A stretch of DNA of 64,000 nucleotides from Nocardia otitidiscaviarum NBRC 14405 (GCF_000308635.1 NZ_BAGD01000048.1:1-64000); one strand, 5' to 3'. Counted from the first letter of the stretch, positions 8,421 through 18,163 are shown. The notes: a model not told the origin generated them from the sequence alone. Program-made: numbers and translations.

Positions 8421-9701
8421 ATGAACGAGGTCAGTGAGCCCGGTGGGCGCACGCGGCTGTGCGCGCGGACGGCGGTCACGGCGGCCGTGCTGCTGTCCGG
8501 GCTGCTCGGCGGCTGCGCGGAGACCGTCACCGGCACCGAACGGATCGCCACGCCGGATCTGAGCACGCTCGATGTGGGCGAACTGCGCACCCATCCGGTC
8601 ACGGTGCCGTCCAATGACAACGACACGCACGGGCGCGTGCTCGAATCCGCCCGTCTGTCGGAGGCCGTGATCAACCCGCCTGATATCGATCCGGCGCTGA
8701 TCTACGGCACGTCCACGCTGTTGCCGACGCCCGGGCGCGTCTCGGTGCTGGCCCCCGAGATAGCCATCGAGCCGATCGCGAACTTCGGAATGATCGCCGG
8801 ATACACCGTGACCGGCAGTGATGTCACCGGCCAGGAACCACGGGTGGGCGAAGCAAAGGCCATGCGGTTCACGGTGCTGAGCTTCCGCGACGACGACATC
8901 GCGCGGATGGTCGCGGGGCGAATAGACGAGGCCGATATCGCGCGCACCCCCGATGCCGTGCGCGTCCACGTGCCGGGACACGCCGGGGCGTACGCGCATT
9001 GGCGGGATCGATCCCCGATCCTGTTCACCACACTCGCGTACCGGTCCTTTGTCATCGTGGTCTTGGCGGCGGATCGGACGCGCGACGAGGCGGCGCTGAC
9101 CACGCTCACCGCGAATGCGCTCACCGCTGAACTGCCCCTGCTGGACGCCTTCGAACCGACCCCGCCGGACAAACTGTCCACCATGCCGTTCGACGACGAC
9201 GCCATGCTGCGTCGCATGCTGCACCCGGACGAAGACCGTTGGCCGTATCCTCTCGCCGACGCGAACGGCACCGCGCAGGACGACTCGTCCTGGCCGGACG
9301 AGGGCTGGGGCAGTGGCGTCGTCTACGGGCCGCGCGGGGTGAGCCACCTGCTCGGCCGCAGTCCCGAAGGCCGCGACAGTCCGGGCGCCGGGGTCGAGCG
9401 GGCCGCGTTCATCGGCAGCCGGTGGCTGCTTCGGCTGTCCGATCCGGCACGGGCGCGCGCAATGAACGTGCGCCTGACGAACACGAGCCAGCACGAGGCG
9501 GTGACGCCGCCGAGCGGGGTGCCCGACAGCGCGTGCTTCCGCAATCCCGCCGTGACCGACGCCCAGCGCGAGAGCCGCTACTACTGCTTCGTTCTGGACG
9601 GGCGCTACTGGGCCATCGTCTCGGCAGCCGACGAACCAACGGTCAAGCAGCGCGCCGCCGCGCAGTACGCGCTGCTGGTGAACGCCCGCACGATCATCTA
9701 G
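8421..9701 (+). CDS. DUF7373-like lipoprotein
   Basis: 426 residues, GAGGA upstream of ATG 8421. The signal peptide carries a lipobox LLGGC with Cys about residue 33, so it is a predicted lipoprotein on the outer face of the membrane. The mature part holds the family landmarks LDVGELRTHPV, NDNDTHGRVLESARLSEAV, MIAGYTVTG, MLRRML and RYYCFVLDGRYWAIV. It ends with AAAQYALLVN. Paralogue of 5701-6954 and second gene of the second kinase cassette. Function unknown. It converges with the aquaporin gene, 16 bp away. Confidence 0.88.
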   Translation: MNEVSEPGGRTRLCARTAVTAAVLLSGLLGGCAETVTGTERIATPDLSTLDVGELRTHPVTVPSNDNDTHGRVLESARLSEAVINPPDIDPALIYGTSTLLPTPGRVSVLAPEIAIEPIANFGMIAGYTVTGSDVTGQEPRVGEAKAMRFTVLSFRDDDIARMVAGRIDEADIARTPDAVRVHVPGHAGAYAHWRDRSPILFTTLAYRSFVIVVLAADRTRDEAALTTLTANALTAELPLLDAFEPTPPDKLSTMPFDDDAMLRRMLHPDEDRWPYPLADANGTAQDDSSWPDEGWGSGVVYGPRGVSHLLGRSPEGRDSPGAGVERAAFIGSRWLLRLSDPARARAMNVRLTNTSQHEAVTPPSGVPDSACFRNPAVTDAQRESRYYCFVLDGRYWAIVSAADEPTVKQRAAAQYALLVNARTII

Positions 9702-9717
9702 GACGGTACGGGCGGTC

Positions 9718-10497
9718 TCAGCTCAGCGGATTGCGGGAGCGGCCGAAGATCAGGCCGTAGACCAGTGCGCCGAGTACGCCACCGACCAGCGGGAAGACGA
9801 TGAACACCCAGACCTGGGCGGCCGCGCCGTCCTGGTAGAAGGCCACCGCGAGGCTGCGGGCCGGGTTGACCGAGGTGTTGTCGATGGGGATCGAGATGAG
9901 GTGGATGACCGCGAGGGTGATGCCGATCGACAGGCCCGCCAGCGGGACATCGGAGATCTGGTCGGTGGAGGCCAGCACGACGAAGACCAGCAGGGCGGTC
10001 AGGATGACCTCGACGGTGATGGCGGCCGCCAGGCCGTAACCGTTGAGGGTGATACCCGCCAGCTCCGTGGCCGAGGGGCTGTGCGGGCCCCAGCCGTTCG
10101 CCCCGAGACCGTCCTCGGCGCGATCGTAGGAGGGTAGGTTCTGGGCGATGGCGTAGATGACCGCACCGGCGATGAGACCGCCGATGACCTGCACCAGCAT
10201 GTACGCGCCCGCGACCAGGGCGGTGACCCGGCCGAGCAGGAACTGCCCGACGGTGACCGCCGGATTCACATGGCACCCGGAGATGGGTCCGATGGCGTAG
10301 ACCAGGAACAGCAGGGTGAATCCGAACGCCAGCGCCACTCCGAGCGCGCCGACCCGGCTGCCCGCGAAGACCGCGGTGCCGACACCGCCCAAGACCAGGA
10401 CGAAGGTGCCGAACGCCTCGGCGAACAGCTTGCGCCCGAGCGACACTTCCTCGAATTCCGTGAGATCCTCGACGACTTCCTGCGCTGTGGGAGACAT
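9718..10497 (-). CDS. aqpZ: Aquaporin Z-type MIP channel
   Basis: 259 residues with six hydrophobic helices and the two MIP half-helices HVNPAVT and SVNPARS. The Arg after the second NPA is the selectivity-filter Arg. His in ISIPIDNT-type context and the overall length fit orthodox water channels more than glycerol facilitators. The N-terminal 25 residues are acidic and cytosolic (TAQEVVEDLTEFEE). The gene stands alone and converges with the lipoprotein gene. Confidence 0.92.
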   Translation of the reverse strand: MSPTAQEVVEDLTEFEEVSLGRKLFAEAFGTFVLVLGGVGTAVFAGSRVGALGVALAFGFTLLFLVYAIGPISGCHVNPAVTVGQFLLGRVTALVAGAYMLVQVIGGLIAGAVIYAIAQNLPSYDRAEDGLGANGWGPHSPSATELAGITLNGYGLAAAITVEVILTALLVFVVLASTDQISDVPLAGLSIGITLAVIHLISIPIDNTSVNPARSLAVAFYQDGAAAQVWVFIVFPLVGGVLGALVYGLIFGRSRNPLS

Positions 10498-10550
10498 CAG
10501 CCACCTTCCCGGATCGTCCCCGCCGGTCGCGGAGAACTCCTGTGTTCCGC

Positions 10551-10577
10551 TACATCAGGCACCACGTACATCAGGCA
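10551..10577. repeat. Short direct repeat TACATCAGGCA
   Basis: TACATCAGGCA at 10551-10561 and 10567-10577, period 16 bp. It lies between the aquaporin start and the transglutaminase stop, followed by a further partial copy TCAGGC. Probably slippage; an aquaporin promoter role is possible but unsupported. Confidence 0.4.
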
Positions 10578-11420
10578 TCAGGCGAGGCGGGTGATCTCCA
10601 CCACGACCTCGAGATCGGTCGAACCACTACCGGAGAAGATACCTTTGAGCGGCGGCACATCGGCGTAATCACGACCCACCCCGATCGCGACGTGTTGCTC
10701 GGTGACCGGAATGTTGTTGGTCGGGTCGTAGCCCCACCACTGCCCGGTCCACGCCTCCACCCAGGCGTGCATCTGCCCGGCGACCGTCCGCCCCACCGCA
10801 CCGGCCGGATCGGGATGCAGATAGCCCGACACGTAGCGGCTGGGAATGCCCATGCCGCGCAACAGCAGCAGGGTCAGATGCGCGTAGTCCTGGCAGACGC
10901 CGCGACGTTCGGCGAACGCCTCCACCGCACTGGTGTGCACGGAGGTGGTCCCGGCCAGGTAGGACATTTCGCGGTGCACCCATTCGGCCGCGCGCACAAC
11001 GGCTTTGGCGGGCGCGACGCCGCGGGTCAGCTGCCGCGCCACCGTGCCGAGCCGCCGGTCGCGCGGCACATATCCGGTGGCGGTGAGCAGTTCGTCGTAG
11101 CGGTCGACGACGGGTTCGGACCGCAACCGCTCCCAGGGCAGTTCCTCCTCCGGGCTCGCGAACGGTTCGGTCTCCACCACCGAGGAGCCGGTGACCTCCA
11201 ATTCCGTATGCGGGGCATGCAGATCGAAGGCGGTGACGGTGGTGCCCCAGTAGTCGACATAGCGGTAGGAGCGGGTGGAGGGCACCGTCTCCACGCGATT
11301 GAGGATGACGTTCTGCCGGCTGTCGGCGCGCGGGGTCAGCCGGGCCTCGTTGAACGACCGCATGACCGGGGCGTCGTACACGTATCCGGTGGTGTGCACC
11401 ACCCGCATCCGCCAACTCAC
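10578..11420 (-). CDS. Transglutaminase-like cysteine protease family protein (Rv2409c type)
   Basis: 280 residues. The GTG at 11418-11420 overlaps the stop of the upstream gene in GTGA; the next ATG is four codons further in. An N-terminal bacterial transglutaminase-like beta domain (VHTTGYVYDAPVMRSFNEARLTPR) comes first. The catalytic core has GVCQDYAHL (Cys), QMHAWVEAW (His) and WWGYDPTNN (Asp), the complete papain-like triad. It is the last gene of a three-gene operon with alpha-E and ATP-grasp partners that is conserved in actinobacteria and proteobacteria and suspected to make or modify a peptide. Its substrate is not known. Confidence 0.93.
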   Translation of the reverse strand: MSWRMRVVHTTGYVYDAPVMRSFNEARLTPRADSRQNVILNRVETVPSTRSYRYVDYWGTTVTAFDLHAPHTELEVTGSSVVETEPFASPEEELPWERLRSEPVVDRYDELLTATGYVPRDRRLGTVARQLTRGVAPAKAVVRAAEWVHREMSYLAGTTSVHTSAVEAFAERRGVCQDYAHLTLLLLRGMGIPSRYVSGYLHPDPAGAVGRTVAGQMHAWVEAWTGQWWGYDPTNNIPVTEQHVAIGVGRDYADVPPLKGIFSGSGSTDLEVVVEITRLA

Positions 11421-12385
11421 AGCGCCTCCTCGATCATCCGGTCGCGATGCCCGTGCAGCCCCGTCCACGCCACCCACGATTCGGCGTGGAAGTACTGCAG
11501 CGCCACCGCCTCCCCCACGTCCCGGCAGGACTGCTGCAACCACAGCAGCCGGTGGTGCAGATCCTCCAGCAGCACGCCCGAGGGCAGGAATTCCAGTTCG
11601 CTGCGTGCCCGGCCGAGCAGCCGGTGTGCCTCGTAGCGCGCGGCGAAACGACTGCCCGGGCGCTGATCCAGTTCCTTCAGACAGGTTTCGGCCACCCGCA
11701 GCGAATGGAAGACCGAGCGCGGGAAGAGCCGGTCCAGCAGGATGAATTCGGCGATGAGGGTGGCGTCGATGACGCCACGGTGGGTGCGCAGGTACGGGTC
11801 GTGCGCGCCGACCGAACGCAGCACCGTCACCCAGGCCGGAGAGGAGGTGCGGTCGCCGGCGCGGGACAGCAACAGCCGCACCGTCATATCCACGCGCTCG
11901 ATGGAACGGCCGAGCAGCAGGAACCGGTAGCCGTCGTCGCGGCTGAGGGTGGAGTCCGACAGCCCGCCGAACATGGCGGCGCGGTCGGTGATGTAGCGGC
12001 AGAACTCGTGCGGCCCCAGCGACCGGGCGGCGCGTTCGGCCGTCGCCAGGCCGTTGTAGGTGGCGTTGAGGCACTCCCACATCTCGGTGGAGGTGACCTC
12101 CCGCGCCCCACGGGCATTCGCGCGAGCCCGTGCGATCGAGTCGACGATCGACCCGTCGTTGTCGCGGTCGAACGCGACCAACTCGGTCACCGACCACACG
12201 TCGAGTTCGTTCTCGGGCAACTCGATCCCCAAGACCCGCAGGAGAACTCGCGAGGTGCGGTCCGGGTCCACGGTCGCGTCCTCGAGCAGTTGATGGACCG
12301 TGACGTCGAGAATGCGCGCGGTGTAATCCGCGCGCTCGACGTAGCGGCCGATCCAGTACAGGGATTCGGCATTGCGCGCCAACAT
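11417..12385 (-). CDS. Alpha-E domain protein (DUF403, Rv2410c type)
   Basis: 322 residues from ATG 12383-12385 (MLARNAESLYWIGRYVERADYTAR), the standard start of the family. The reading frame is open further upstream but without family similarity. All-helical; typical segments are FLLLGRSIERVDMTVRLLL and a final helix AVALQYFHAESWVAW. The middle gene of the operon, 13 bp after the ATP-grasp stop and overlapping the transglutaminase start by 4 bp. Biochemical function unknown in the family. Confidence 0.93.
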   Translation of the reverse strand: MLARNAESLYWIGRYVERADYTARILDVTVHQLLEDATVDPDRTSRVLLRVLGIELPENELDVWSVTELVAFDRDNDGSIVDSIARARANARGAREVTSTEMWECLNATYNGLATAERAARSLGPHEFCRYITDRAAMFGGLSDSTLSRDDGYRFLLLGRSIERVDMTVRLLLSRAGDRTSSPAWVTVLRSVGAHDPYLRTHRGVIDATLIAEFILLDRLFPRSVFHSLRVAETCLKELDQRPGSRFAARYEAHRLLGRARSELEFLPSGVLLEDLHHRLLWLQQSCRDVGEAVALQYFHAESWVAWTGLHGHRDRMIEEAL

Positions 12386-12398
12386 GTTCCGAATCACC

Positions 12399-14102
12399 TC
12401 ACGTATTCGGTAGTCGCCCTTCGTTTCGGTGCGCCGCCCGCGGCGCTGGGGACGGGCGCATCCGCTGTGCCTGCTGTTGTTGCTGCTGTTGCTGATTGCG
12501 CACCGGCGCGGTCTCGGGGGACTGGTCGCGCTCGCGGTCGATGGCCAGCTCACCCACCAGCTCGGTGCCCGCGAGCTCGCGTTGTTCCCCGGAGGTGCGC
12601 GGGGCCAGCACCCAGGTGTCCTTGCTGCCGCCGCCCTGGCTGGAGTTCACCACCAGGGAGCCGTCCGGCAGCGCCACCCGCGTCAATCCGCCCGGCAGCA
12701 CCCAGATGTCGTCACCGTCGTTGACCGCGAAGGGGCGCAGGTCCACGTGCCGCGGCAGCAGCTGGTCGCCGATCTTGGCGGGGACCGTGGACAGCTGCAC
12801 CACCGGCTGCGCGATCCAGCCGCGCGGATCGGCGCGGATCTTGCGGCGCGCGCCCTCCAGCTCCTTGGCGGTGGCGTCGGGTCCGATGACGATGCCGTAG
12901 CCGCCGGAACCCTCGACCGGTTTCACCACCAGTTCCGCGATGCGGTCGAGCACCTCGTCGCATTCGGATTCCTCCCAGCAGCGGTAGGAGTCCACATTCG
13001 GCAGCACCGGCCGTTCGCCCAGGTAGTACTCGATGAGGTCCGGCACGTAGGTGTAGATGAGTTTGTCGTCGCCGACGCCGTTGCCGACCGCATTGGCCAG
13101 CACCACGGTTCCGGCGCGGGCGGCATTGAGAATGCCCGCCACCCCGAGCATGGAGTCGGGCCGGAACTGCATGGGGTCGAGGAAGGGGTCGTCGATGCGG
13201 CGGTAGACGACGTCCACCTGCCGCTCCCCCGCCGTGGTGCGCATGTAGACCACATTGTCGCGGCAGAACAGGTCGCGGCCCTCGACCAGTTCCACGCCCA
13301 TCTGCCGAGCCAGCAGCGAATGTTCGAAGTAGGCGGAGTTGTAGACGCCGGGGGTGAGCACCACCACGGTCGGATCGGCCTCGTTCGGCGCGGCGGCGGC
13401 GCGCAGGGCGCGCAGCAGATGCGTCGGATAGTCGCCGACCGCGCGCACCCGGTGCGAGGCGAACAGGTCCGGGAAGACTCGCGCCATGGTGCGACGGTTC
13501 TCCATCACGTACGAGACCCCGGACGGGGAGCGCAGATTGTCCTCGAGCACCCGGAAGTCACCGCGTTCGTCGCGGACCAGATCGATGCCGGCGACGTGGA
13601 TGCGCACACCGTTGGGCGGCACCAGCCCGGCCGCCTCGCGGTGGAAGTGCCGACAGGAGGTGACGAGGCGTTTGGGCACCACCCGATCGCGCAAAACCAT
13701 CTGTTCGCCGTAGACGTCGGCGAGGAATGCCTCCAGCGCCCGCACCCGCTGTTTGATGCCGCGCTCGAGTTTGGTCCATTCGGTGGCGGCTATCACCCTC
13801 GGCACCAGGTCGAGCGGGAACGGCCGCTCCTGTCCGGACAGCGAGAAGGTGATGCCCTGGTCGACGAAGGCGCGGGCCAGCGCCTCGGCCCGCCCGGCCA
13901 GATCCGCCACGTCGATCTCCGAGAGTGCCGCGAAGATCCCCCGGTAGGCGGCGCGAGCGCGGTCGCCGTCGAACATCTCGTCGTAGGCGCGGTCGTATTT
14001 GCCCGGCCGGTAGCCCTCGAACACTCCCACGGCGTCGCCGACTTCGGCGCGGCCGATCGGTGGAGCGGCCGCGGCCGAACGCGCGGCAGCGGCGGGAGTC
14101 AT
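12399..14102 (-). CDS. Circularly permuted ATP-grasp protein (Rv2411c type)
   Basis: 567 residues from ATG 14100-14102 (MTPAAAARS); ATG at 14117 is possible, and neither has a strong ribosome-binding site. Landmarks of the circularly permuted ATP-grasp ligase family (DUF404/DUF407): YDEMFDGDRARAAY, RPFPLDLVPRVI, GIDLVRDERGDFRVLEDNLRSPSG, VDVVYRRIDDPFLDP and KPVEGSGGYGIVIGP. The C terminus carries a run of eight Gln and a basic tail absent from the family core. First gene of the operon with alpha-E and transglutaminase. Predicted to ligate amino acids or peptides using ATP (family inference). Confidence 0.93.
   Translation of the reverse strand: MTPAAAARSAAAAPPIGRAEVGDAVGVFEGYRPGKYDRAYDEMFDGDRARAAYRGIFAALSEIDVADLAGRAEALARAFVDQGITFSLSGQERPFPLDLVPRVIAATEWTKLERGIKQRVRALEAFLADVYGEQMVLRDRVVPKRLVTSCRHFHREAAGLVPPNGVRIHVAGIDLVRDERGDFRVLEDNLRSPSGVSYVMENRRTMARVFPDLFASHRVRAVGDYPTHLLRALRAAAAPNEADPTVVVLTPGVYNSAYFEHSLLARQMGVELVEGRDLFCRDNVVYMRTTAGERQVDVVYRRIDDPFLDPMQFRPDSMLGVAGILNAARAGTVVLANAVGNGVGDDKLIYTYVPDLIEYYLGERPVLPNVDSYRCWEESECDEVLDRIAELVVKPVEGSGGYGIVIGPDATAKELEGARRKIRADPRGWIAQPVVQLSTVPAKIGDQLLPRHVDLRPFAVNDGDDIWVLPGGLTRVALPDGSLVVNSSQGGGSKDTWVLAPRTSGEQRELAGTELVGELAIDRERDQSPETAPVRNQQQQQQQQAQRMRPSPAPRAAHRNEGRLPNT
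12471..12494 (-). repeat. Poly-glutamine codon repeat
   Basis: Eight consecutive Gln codons (mixed CAG and CAA) in the C-terminal tail of the ATP-grasp gene. A candidate for length variation between strains. Confidence 0.8.
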
Positions 14103-14117
14103 GCAAAAATAGTCCAT

Positions 14118-14334
14118 CACGCGGGAGCAACACGCAGGTGGACGCAGGTAAATTTCTTGCATCTTCCGCGATCCGGTCGGTTTCGAACCGTGATCGGCGA
14201 CCGGGCCGATTTCGTCCGGCGGTACGCCGCCTGGTAACCTCGATCGTCGGTGCTGCGCTACAGGTAGTAGTGCGCGCCCCGCAGACTTTGCATCCCGCGT
14301 AAACCACCAAGCGAAGGAACACGAGGAAACAGGC
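14118..14334. promoter_or_regulatory. Divergent promoter region of the ATP-grasp operon and rpsT
   Basis: 217 bp without a gene. It includes a small hairpin GGCGG-TACG-CCGCC near 14218-14231 and TGGTAACCT just after it, which may be the rpsT -10 region. The rpsT Shine-Dalgarno is GAGGAAAC, ending a few bases before the GTG at 14335. Confidence 0.4.
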
Positions 14335-14598
14335 GTGGCCAACATCAAGTCCCAGATGAAGCGGATCCGCACCAACGAGTTGGCGCGGCAGCGCAACCAG
14401 TCGGTCAAGTCCGCGCTGCGCACTTCGATCCGCAAGTTCCGCGAGGCCGCCGCGCAGGGCGACAAGGACCAGGCCCTGACCCTGCTGCGCTCGGCCAGCA
14501 AGAGCCTCGACAAGGCCGCCTCGAAGGGCGTCATCCACGCCAACCAGGCCGCCAACAAGAAGTCGGCGCTGTCGCTGGCGTTCAACAAGCTCGGCTGA
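14335..14598 (+). CDS. rpsT: 30S ribosomal protein S20
   Basis: 87 residues, GTG start with GAGGAAAC upstream. Starts [20 protein letters not shown] and ends [14 protein letters not shown], the full S20 pattern of Lys/Arg-rich helices that bind 16S rRNA. Monocistronic, closed by an intrinsic terminator. In M. tuberculosis rpsT (Rv2412) also borders the Rv2411c gene. Confidence 0.98.
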   Translation: MANIKSQMKRIRTNELARQRNQSVKSALRTSIRKFREAAAQGDKDQALTLLRSASKSLDKAASKGVIHANQAANKKSALSLAFNKLG

Positions 14599-14633
14599 TT
14601 CACCCCCGGCGTACCGCCGGAAGCTTACGCATA

Positions 14634-14666
14634 GCCGCCGTGGCCACGACGACCACGGCGGCTTTT
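14634..14666 (+). terminator. Intrinsic terminator of rpsT
   Basis: GCCGCCGTGG (14634-14643) pairs perfectly with CCACGGCGGC (14653-14662) around a 9-nt loop, followed by TTTT. It is one of few classical intrinsic terminators in the window, 35 bp after the rpsT stop. Confidence 0.9.
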
Positions 14667-14737
14667 GTCGTGCCCGCACCACGCCGGCCGTCGACGCGGA
14701 TTCGCCGCCGGTGTGCCGGTCTCGAAACGCCCATCGG

Positions 14738-14743
14738 TAAGCT
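14738..14743 (+). promoter_or_regulatory. -10 element of the nadD operon
   Basis: TAAGCT ends 8 nt before the GTG at 14752, with no Shine-Dalgarno in the gap. This suggests a very short or absent leader for the nadD-rsfS-gpgP-octT-degV operon, downstream of the rpsT terminator. Confidence 0.45.
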
Positions 14744-14751
14744 CGGCATTC

Positions 14752-15390
14752 GTGCATACGACGGGTCGCCGCAAGTTGGGGGTGATGGGCGGCACCTTCG
14801 ACCCCATCCACCATGGGCATCTGGTTGCCGCGAGTGAGGTCGCGCATCGGTTCGAGCTGGACGAGGTCGTCTTCGTGCCGACCGGGCAGCCGTGGCAGAA
14901 GGCGGGCAAGAAGGTCAGCCCGGCCGAGGACCGGTATCTGATGACGGTGATCGCTACGGCGTCCAATCCGCGGTTCTCCGTGAGTCGGGCCGATATCGAT
15001 CGCGGCAAGATGACGTATACCGTGGATACCCTGCGCGACCTGCGGGAACAACATCCGGACGCGGATATCTACTTCATCACCGGTGCTGACGCGCTGGCGA
15101 ACATCCTGACATGGCAGGATTGGGCGGAGTTGTTCGAGTTGGCGCGATTCGTGGGCGTGAGCCGGCCGGGGTACGAATTGAATGTCGATCATCTGGCCGA
15201 ACACCTTCGCGACTACCCCGCCGACGCGGTCACCATGATCGAGATCCCGGCCCTGGCGATCTCGTCGAGTGAGTGCCGGAAGCGGGCTGGAGAGGGGCGT
15301 CCGGTGTGGTACCTGGTGCCCGACGGGGTTGTGCAGTACATATCCAAACGGCATCTGTACGTGCCGGAGAACGGGAAGGTTGCAGGGTGA
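14752..15390 (+). CDS. nadD: Nicotinate-mononucleotide adenylyltransferase
   Basis: 212 residues from GTG 14752; the upstream 29 codons of open frame do not match the family. Adenylates nicotinate mononucleotide in NAD synthesis. The nucleotidyltransferase motif [13 protein letters not shown] is near residue 12. [10 protein letters not shown] follows, and the C-terminal [21 protein letters not shown] corresponds to the ISSTxxR motif. First gene of an operon; its stop overlaps the rsfS start (GTGA). Confidence 0.96.
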   Translation: MHTTGRRKLGVMGGTFDPIHHGHLVAASEVAHRFELDEVVFVPTGQPWQKAGKKVSPAEDRYLMTVIATASNPRFSVSRADIDRGKMTYTVDTLRDLREQHPDADIYFITGADALANILTWQDWAELFELARFVGVSRPGYELNVDHLAEHLRDYPADAVTMIEIPALAISSSECRKRAGEGRPVWYLVPDGVVQYISKRHLYVPENGKVAG

Positions 15391-15806
15391 GCGCATCGGT
15401 CGAGGCACTGGAGATGGCGCAGGTCGCCGCGCGGGCGGCGGACGAGAAGCTGGCGTCCGATGTGTTGGTGCTGGATGTTTCCGAGCAGCTGGTGATCACC
15501 GACTGCTTCGTGATCGCGTCCGCGCCGAACGAGCGGCAGGTCAACGCGATCGTCGACAATGTCGAGGAGAAGCTGCGGGAGGCCGGGCGCAAGCCGGTGC
15601 GCCGCGAAGGCACCCGCGAGGGGCGTTGGGCGCTGCTCGACTACTCCGATGTGGTGATCCACATCCAGCACAATGACGAACGCGACTTCTACGGCCTCGA
15701 CCGGCTGTGGAAGGACTGCCCGCAGGTGCCGGTGGAGGGTATCGGCGACGGCACGGCCCGGTCCGAGCGCTCGGCCGATGAGAACGAGGCCGGGGACGAC
15801 GAGTGA
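15387..15806 (+). CDS. rsfS: Ribosomal silencing factor RsfS
   Basis: 139 residues from GTG 15387, overlapping nadD by 4 bp. Binds L14 on the 50S subunit and blocks subunit joining during starvation. Family signature: [22 protein letters not shown], then [16 protein letters not shown] and [12 protein letters not shown]. An acidic tail of about 25 residues ([11 protein letters not shown]) follows. The nadD-rsfS-gpgP order is the usual one in mycobacteria. Confidence 0.96.
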   Translation: MSASVEALEMAQVAARAADEKLASDVLVLDVSEQLVITDCFVIASAPNERQVNAIVDNVEEKLREAGRKPVRREGTREGRWALLDYSDVVIHIQHNDERDFYGLDRLWKDCPQVPVEGIGDGTARSERSADENEAGDDE

Positions 15807-16462
15807 GCAAACTTGCCGGGGTACGCCGGTTGATCATGTTGCGGCACGGGCAGACCGAATGGAACGCCTCCGATCGCATGCAGGGCCAGATCGACACCGA
15901 ACTCAGTGAGCTCGGCCGCCGCCAGGCCAAGGACATCGCCCGCGACCTATCCGACTGCGGTGCCATCCGCATCGTCTCCTCGGACCTCAAACGCGCCCAC
16001 GACACCGCCCTCGCGGTCGGCGACAGCATCGGCCTGCCGGTGACGACCGACCCGCGGCTGCGCGAGACCAGCCTCGGCGAATGGGAGGGCCTGACCCATA
16101 TCGAGGTCGACGCCATGGCTCCGGGTGCGCGCGTCGCCTGGCGCATGGACGCCACCTGGACCCCGCCCGGCGGGGAATCCAAACTCGAGGTCGGCCGCCG
16201 CGCCCTGCCCGTGGTGCACGAACTGTTCACCGAGCGGGCGGATTGGCCGGGTCGTACCATCATCCTGGTCGCGCACGGCGGGCTCATCGCGGCGCTGACC
16301 GCGGCTGTGCTCGACCTGCCGCCCCAGAACTGGCCTGCCCTCGGCGGGCTCGCCAATACCAGTTGGGTGCAGCTGAGCAGCCACGGTCCGAGCCTCGAGC
16401 AGCCCGGGTGGCGACTCGATGTGTGGAACGCGGCGGCGAAGGTAGCTCCTGATGTCCTCTGA
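15803..16462 (+). CDS. gpgP: Glucosyl-3-phosphoglycerate phosphatase
   Basis: 219 residues, GTG start overlapping rsfS by 4 bp. Histidine phosphatase with LRHGQTEWN (Arg14, His15), Glu in [12 protein letters not shown] and the second His in VAHGGLI. Orthologue position of Rv2419c, which dephosphorylates glucosyl-3-phosphoglycerate in the synthesis of methylglucose lipopolysaccharide. That role rests on synteny with the octanoyltransferase gene directly downstream, since the fold alone would allow other phosphate esters. Confidence 0.88.
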   Translation: MSKLAGVRRLIMLRHGQTEWNASDRMQGQIDTELSELGRRQAKDIARDLSDCGAIRIVSSDLKRAHDTALAVGDSIGLPVTTDPRLRETSLGEWEGLTHIEVDAMAPGARVAWRMDATWTPPGGESKLEVGRRALPVVHELFTERADWPGRTIILVAHGGLIAALTAAVLDLPPQNWPALGGLANTSWVQLSSHGPSLEQPGWRLDVWNAAAKVAPDVL

Positions 16463-17324
16463 GTTGGACGGTGTTTCCGGCGAACGGCAGGTATCCGACG
16501 AACTGCTGCGGCGGGCGTCGGAGGTGAAGCAGGTCCGGCATCTGCCGGACGCGCTGCTCGGCGCACCCGCGCCCGCGCCGGAGCACGATACCGGCGGCGA
16601 GCGGCCGGTGCTGCTCGTCATCGCCGACTCGCTGGCCTACTTCGGCCCGCAGGGCGGACTGCCCGCCGACCATCCCCGGATCTGGCCCAATCTGGTTGGA
16701 GCCGAACTGGATTGGGATGTGGAGCTGGTGGCGCGCATCGGCTGGACCTGCCGCGACGCCTACTGGGCGCTGATCGGCGATCCGCGGGTGTGGGCCGCCG
16801 TGCCACGGGCCGCGGCGGTGGTGTTCGCCACCGGCGGCATGGATTCGCTGCCCTCCCCGCTGCCGACCGCGGCACGCGAGCTGATCCGCTACATCCGGCC
16901 GCCGTTCCTGCGACGGCAGGTGCGCACCGGATACAACTGGTTGCAGCCCAAGCTGTCGCACCTCGGCTACCCGGTGGCGCTGCCGCCGTCGGTGAGCGTG
17001 GACTACCTGGAGCAGGCGCGAAACGCGTTGGCGCAGTTGCGGCCCGATCTACCGGTGGTGGGAACGCTGCCGTCGGTGCACGATTGCGAGGCGTACGGAC
17101 GGGTGCACCGCGGGCGCGATCCGCAGGTGCGCGCCACCCGGGCCTGGGCCGCGAAACACGATGTGCCGCTGGTCGATCTCGGGGAGGCGGTGCGCGACAA
17201 CATCTTCTCCGGCGACGCCAATCCCGATGGTATCCACTGGGGTTGGGCGGGGCACGACGCCGTGGCGCGGGCCATGGTGAAGGTGCTGTCGGAGCTGCGG
17301 TCCAGCGAGGTTCGCACTGCATGA
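16452..17324 (+). CDS. octT: Diglucosylglycerate octanoyltransferase (Rv2418c type)
   Basis: 290 residues, start ATG overlapping gpgP by 11 bp. SGNH-hydrolase-like acyltransferase: [12 protein letters not shown] near residue 56 is the GDSL-like block with the nucleophile Ser, and [13 protein letters not shown] near the end supplies the Asp/His pair. Transfers octanoate to diglucosylglycerate, an early step of methylglucose lipopolysaccharide synthesis, in mycobacteria. Flanked by gpgP and degV as in M. tuberculosis. Confidence 0.88.
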   Translation: MSSELDGVSGERQVSDELLRRASEVKQVRHLPDALLGAPAPAPEHDTGGERPVLLVIADSLAYFGPQGGLPADHPRIWPNLVGAELDWDVELVARIGWTCRDAYWALIGDPRVWAAVPRAAAVVFATGGMDSLPSPLPTAARELIRYIRPPFLRRQVRTGYNWLQPKLSHLGYPVALPPSVSVDYLEQARNALAQLRPDLPVVGTLPSVHDCEAYGRVHRGRDPQVRATRAWAAKHDVPLVDLGEAVRDNIFSGDANPDGIHWGWAGHDAVARAMVKVLSELRSSEVRTA

Positions 17325-18163
17325 CCGTGGTGGTTGTGACCGACTCGTCGGCCAGTCTGCCCGCCGACCTCGTCGCCGACCTCGGCGTGCTCACCGTCCC
17401 GCTGCACGTGCTGGTGGATGATCGCCAGTTCCGGGACGGGGTGGACGAATTCGATATCGACTACGGTTCGTCGGCGGTGACCACCTCGGCGGCGTCGCCG
17501 GGGGAACTGCGCGAGGCGTACGAGCGGGCGCTGGACCTCAGTGCGGGCGACGGCGTTGTGGCCGTGCATCTTTCGCGGCAGCTGTCGGGGACCTGGGAGG
17601 CCGGGCGGCAGGCGATCCGGGATATGGATGCCGCCGACCGGGTGCGGCTGGTGGATTCGCTCAGCGCCGGACTGGGCACCGGGCTGACGGTGCTGGCCGC
17701 GGCGCGGCGGGCCCGCGACGATGGATCCCTGGACGTGGTGTACGACGCGGCGGTGGCGGCCTCGGTGCGGGGACGGGCGTTCATCGTGGTCAATCGCACC
17801 GAACAACTGCGCCGCGGCGGCCGATTGTCCAGTGCGGCGGCATTTTTCGGGACCGAACTGGTGACCAAGCCGATCCTGCAGATCGTCGACGGTCGGATCG
17901 AACTGCGGGAGAAGGCGCGGACCCGGTCCAAGGCGATCACCAAACTGGTGGCGGCGGCGGTGGACGCGGCGGGCGAGGACGGAGCCGCGGTGGCCGTGCA
18001 ACATCTGGGAGCCGAGGAGGCCGCCACCACGGTGGTCGAGCAGCTGCGCGAACTCATTCCCGGCATTCGGGAAATGATCGTGACCGAATTCGGGCCGACG
18101 CTCGGGGTACATCTCGGCATGGGGGCCGTGGGTGCCCTGGTCGTCCCCGGCGGGTGCGGCTGA
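17321..18163 (+). CDS. DegV family fatty-acid-binding protein
   Basis: 280 residues; ATGA overlap with octT. Typical DegV features: [63 protein letters not shown] and the C-terminal [15 protein letters not shown]. The family binds a single fatty acid and presents it to acyl kinases. Placed after an octanoyltransferase, a role in acyl supply is possible but unproven. Corresponds to Rv2417c. Eis, which follows in M. tuberculosis, is absent here. Confidence 0.93.
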   Translation: MTVVVVTDSSASLPADLVADLGVLTVPLHVLVDDRQFRDGVDEFDIDYGSSAVTTSAASPGELREAYERALDLSAGDGVVAVHLSRQLSGTWEAGRQAIRDMDAADRVRLVDSLSAGLGTGLTVLAAARRARDDGSLDVVYDAAVAASVRGRAFIVVNRTEQLRRGGRLSSAAAFFGTELVTKPILQIVDGRIELREKARTRSKAITKLVAAAVDAAGEDGAAVAVQHLGAEEAATTVVEQLRELIPGIREMIVTEFGPTLGVHLGMGAVGALVVPGGCG

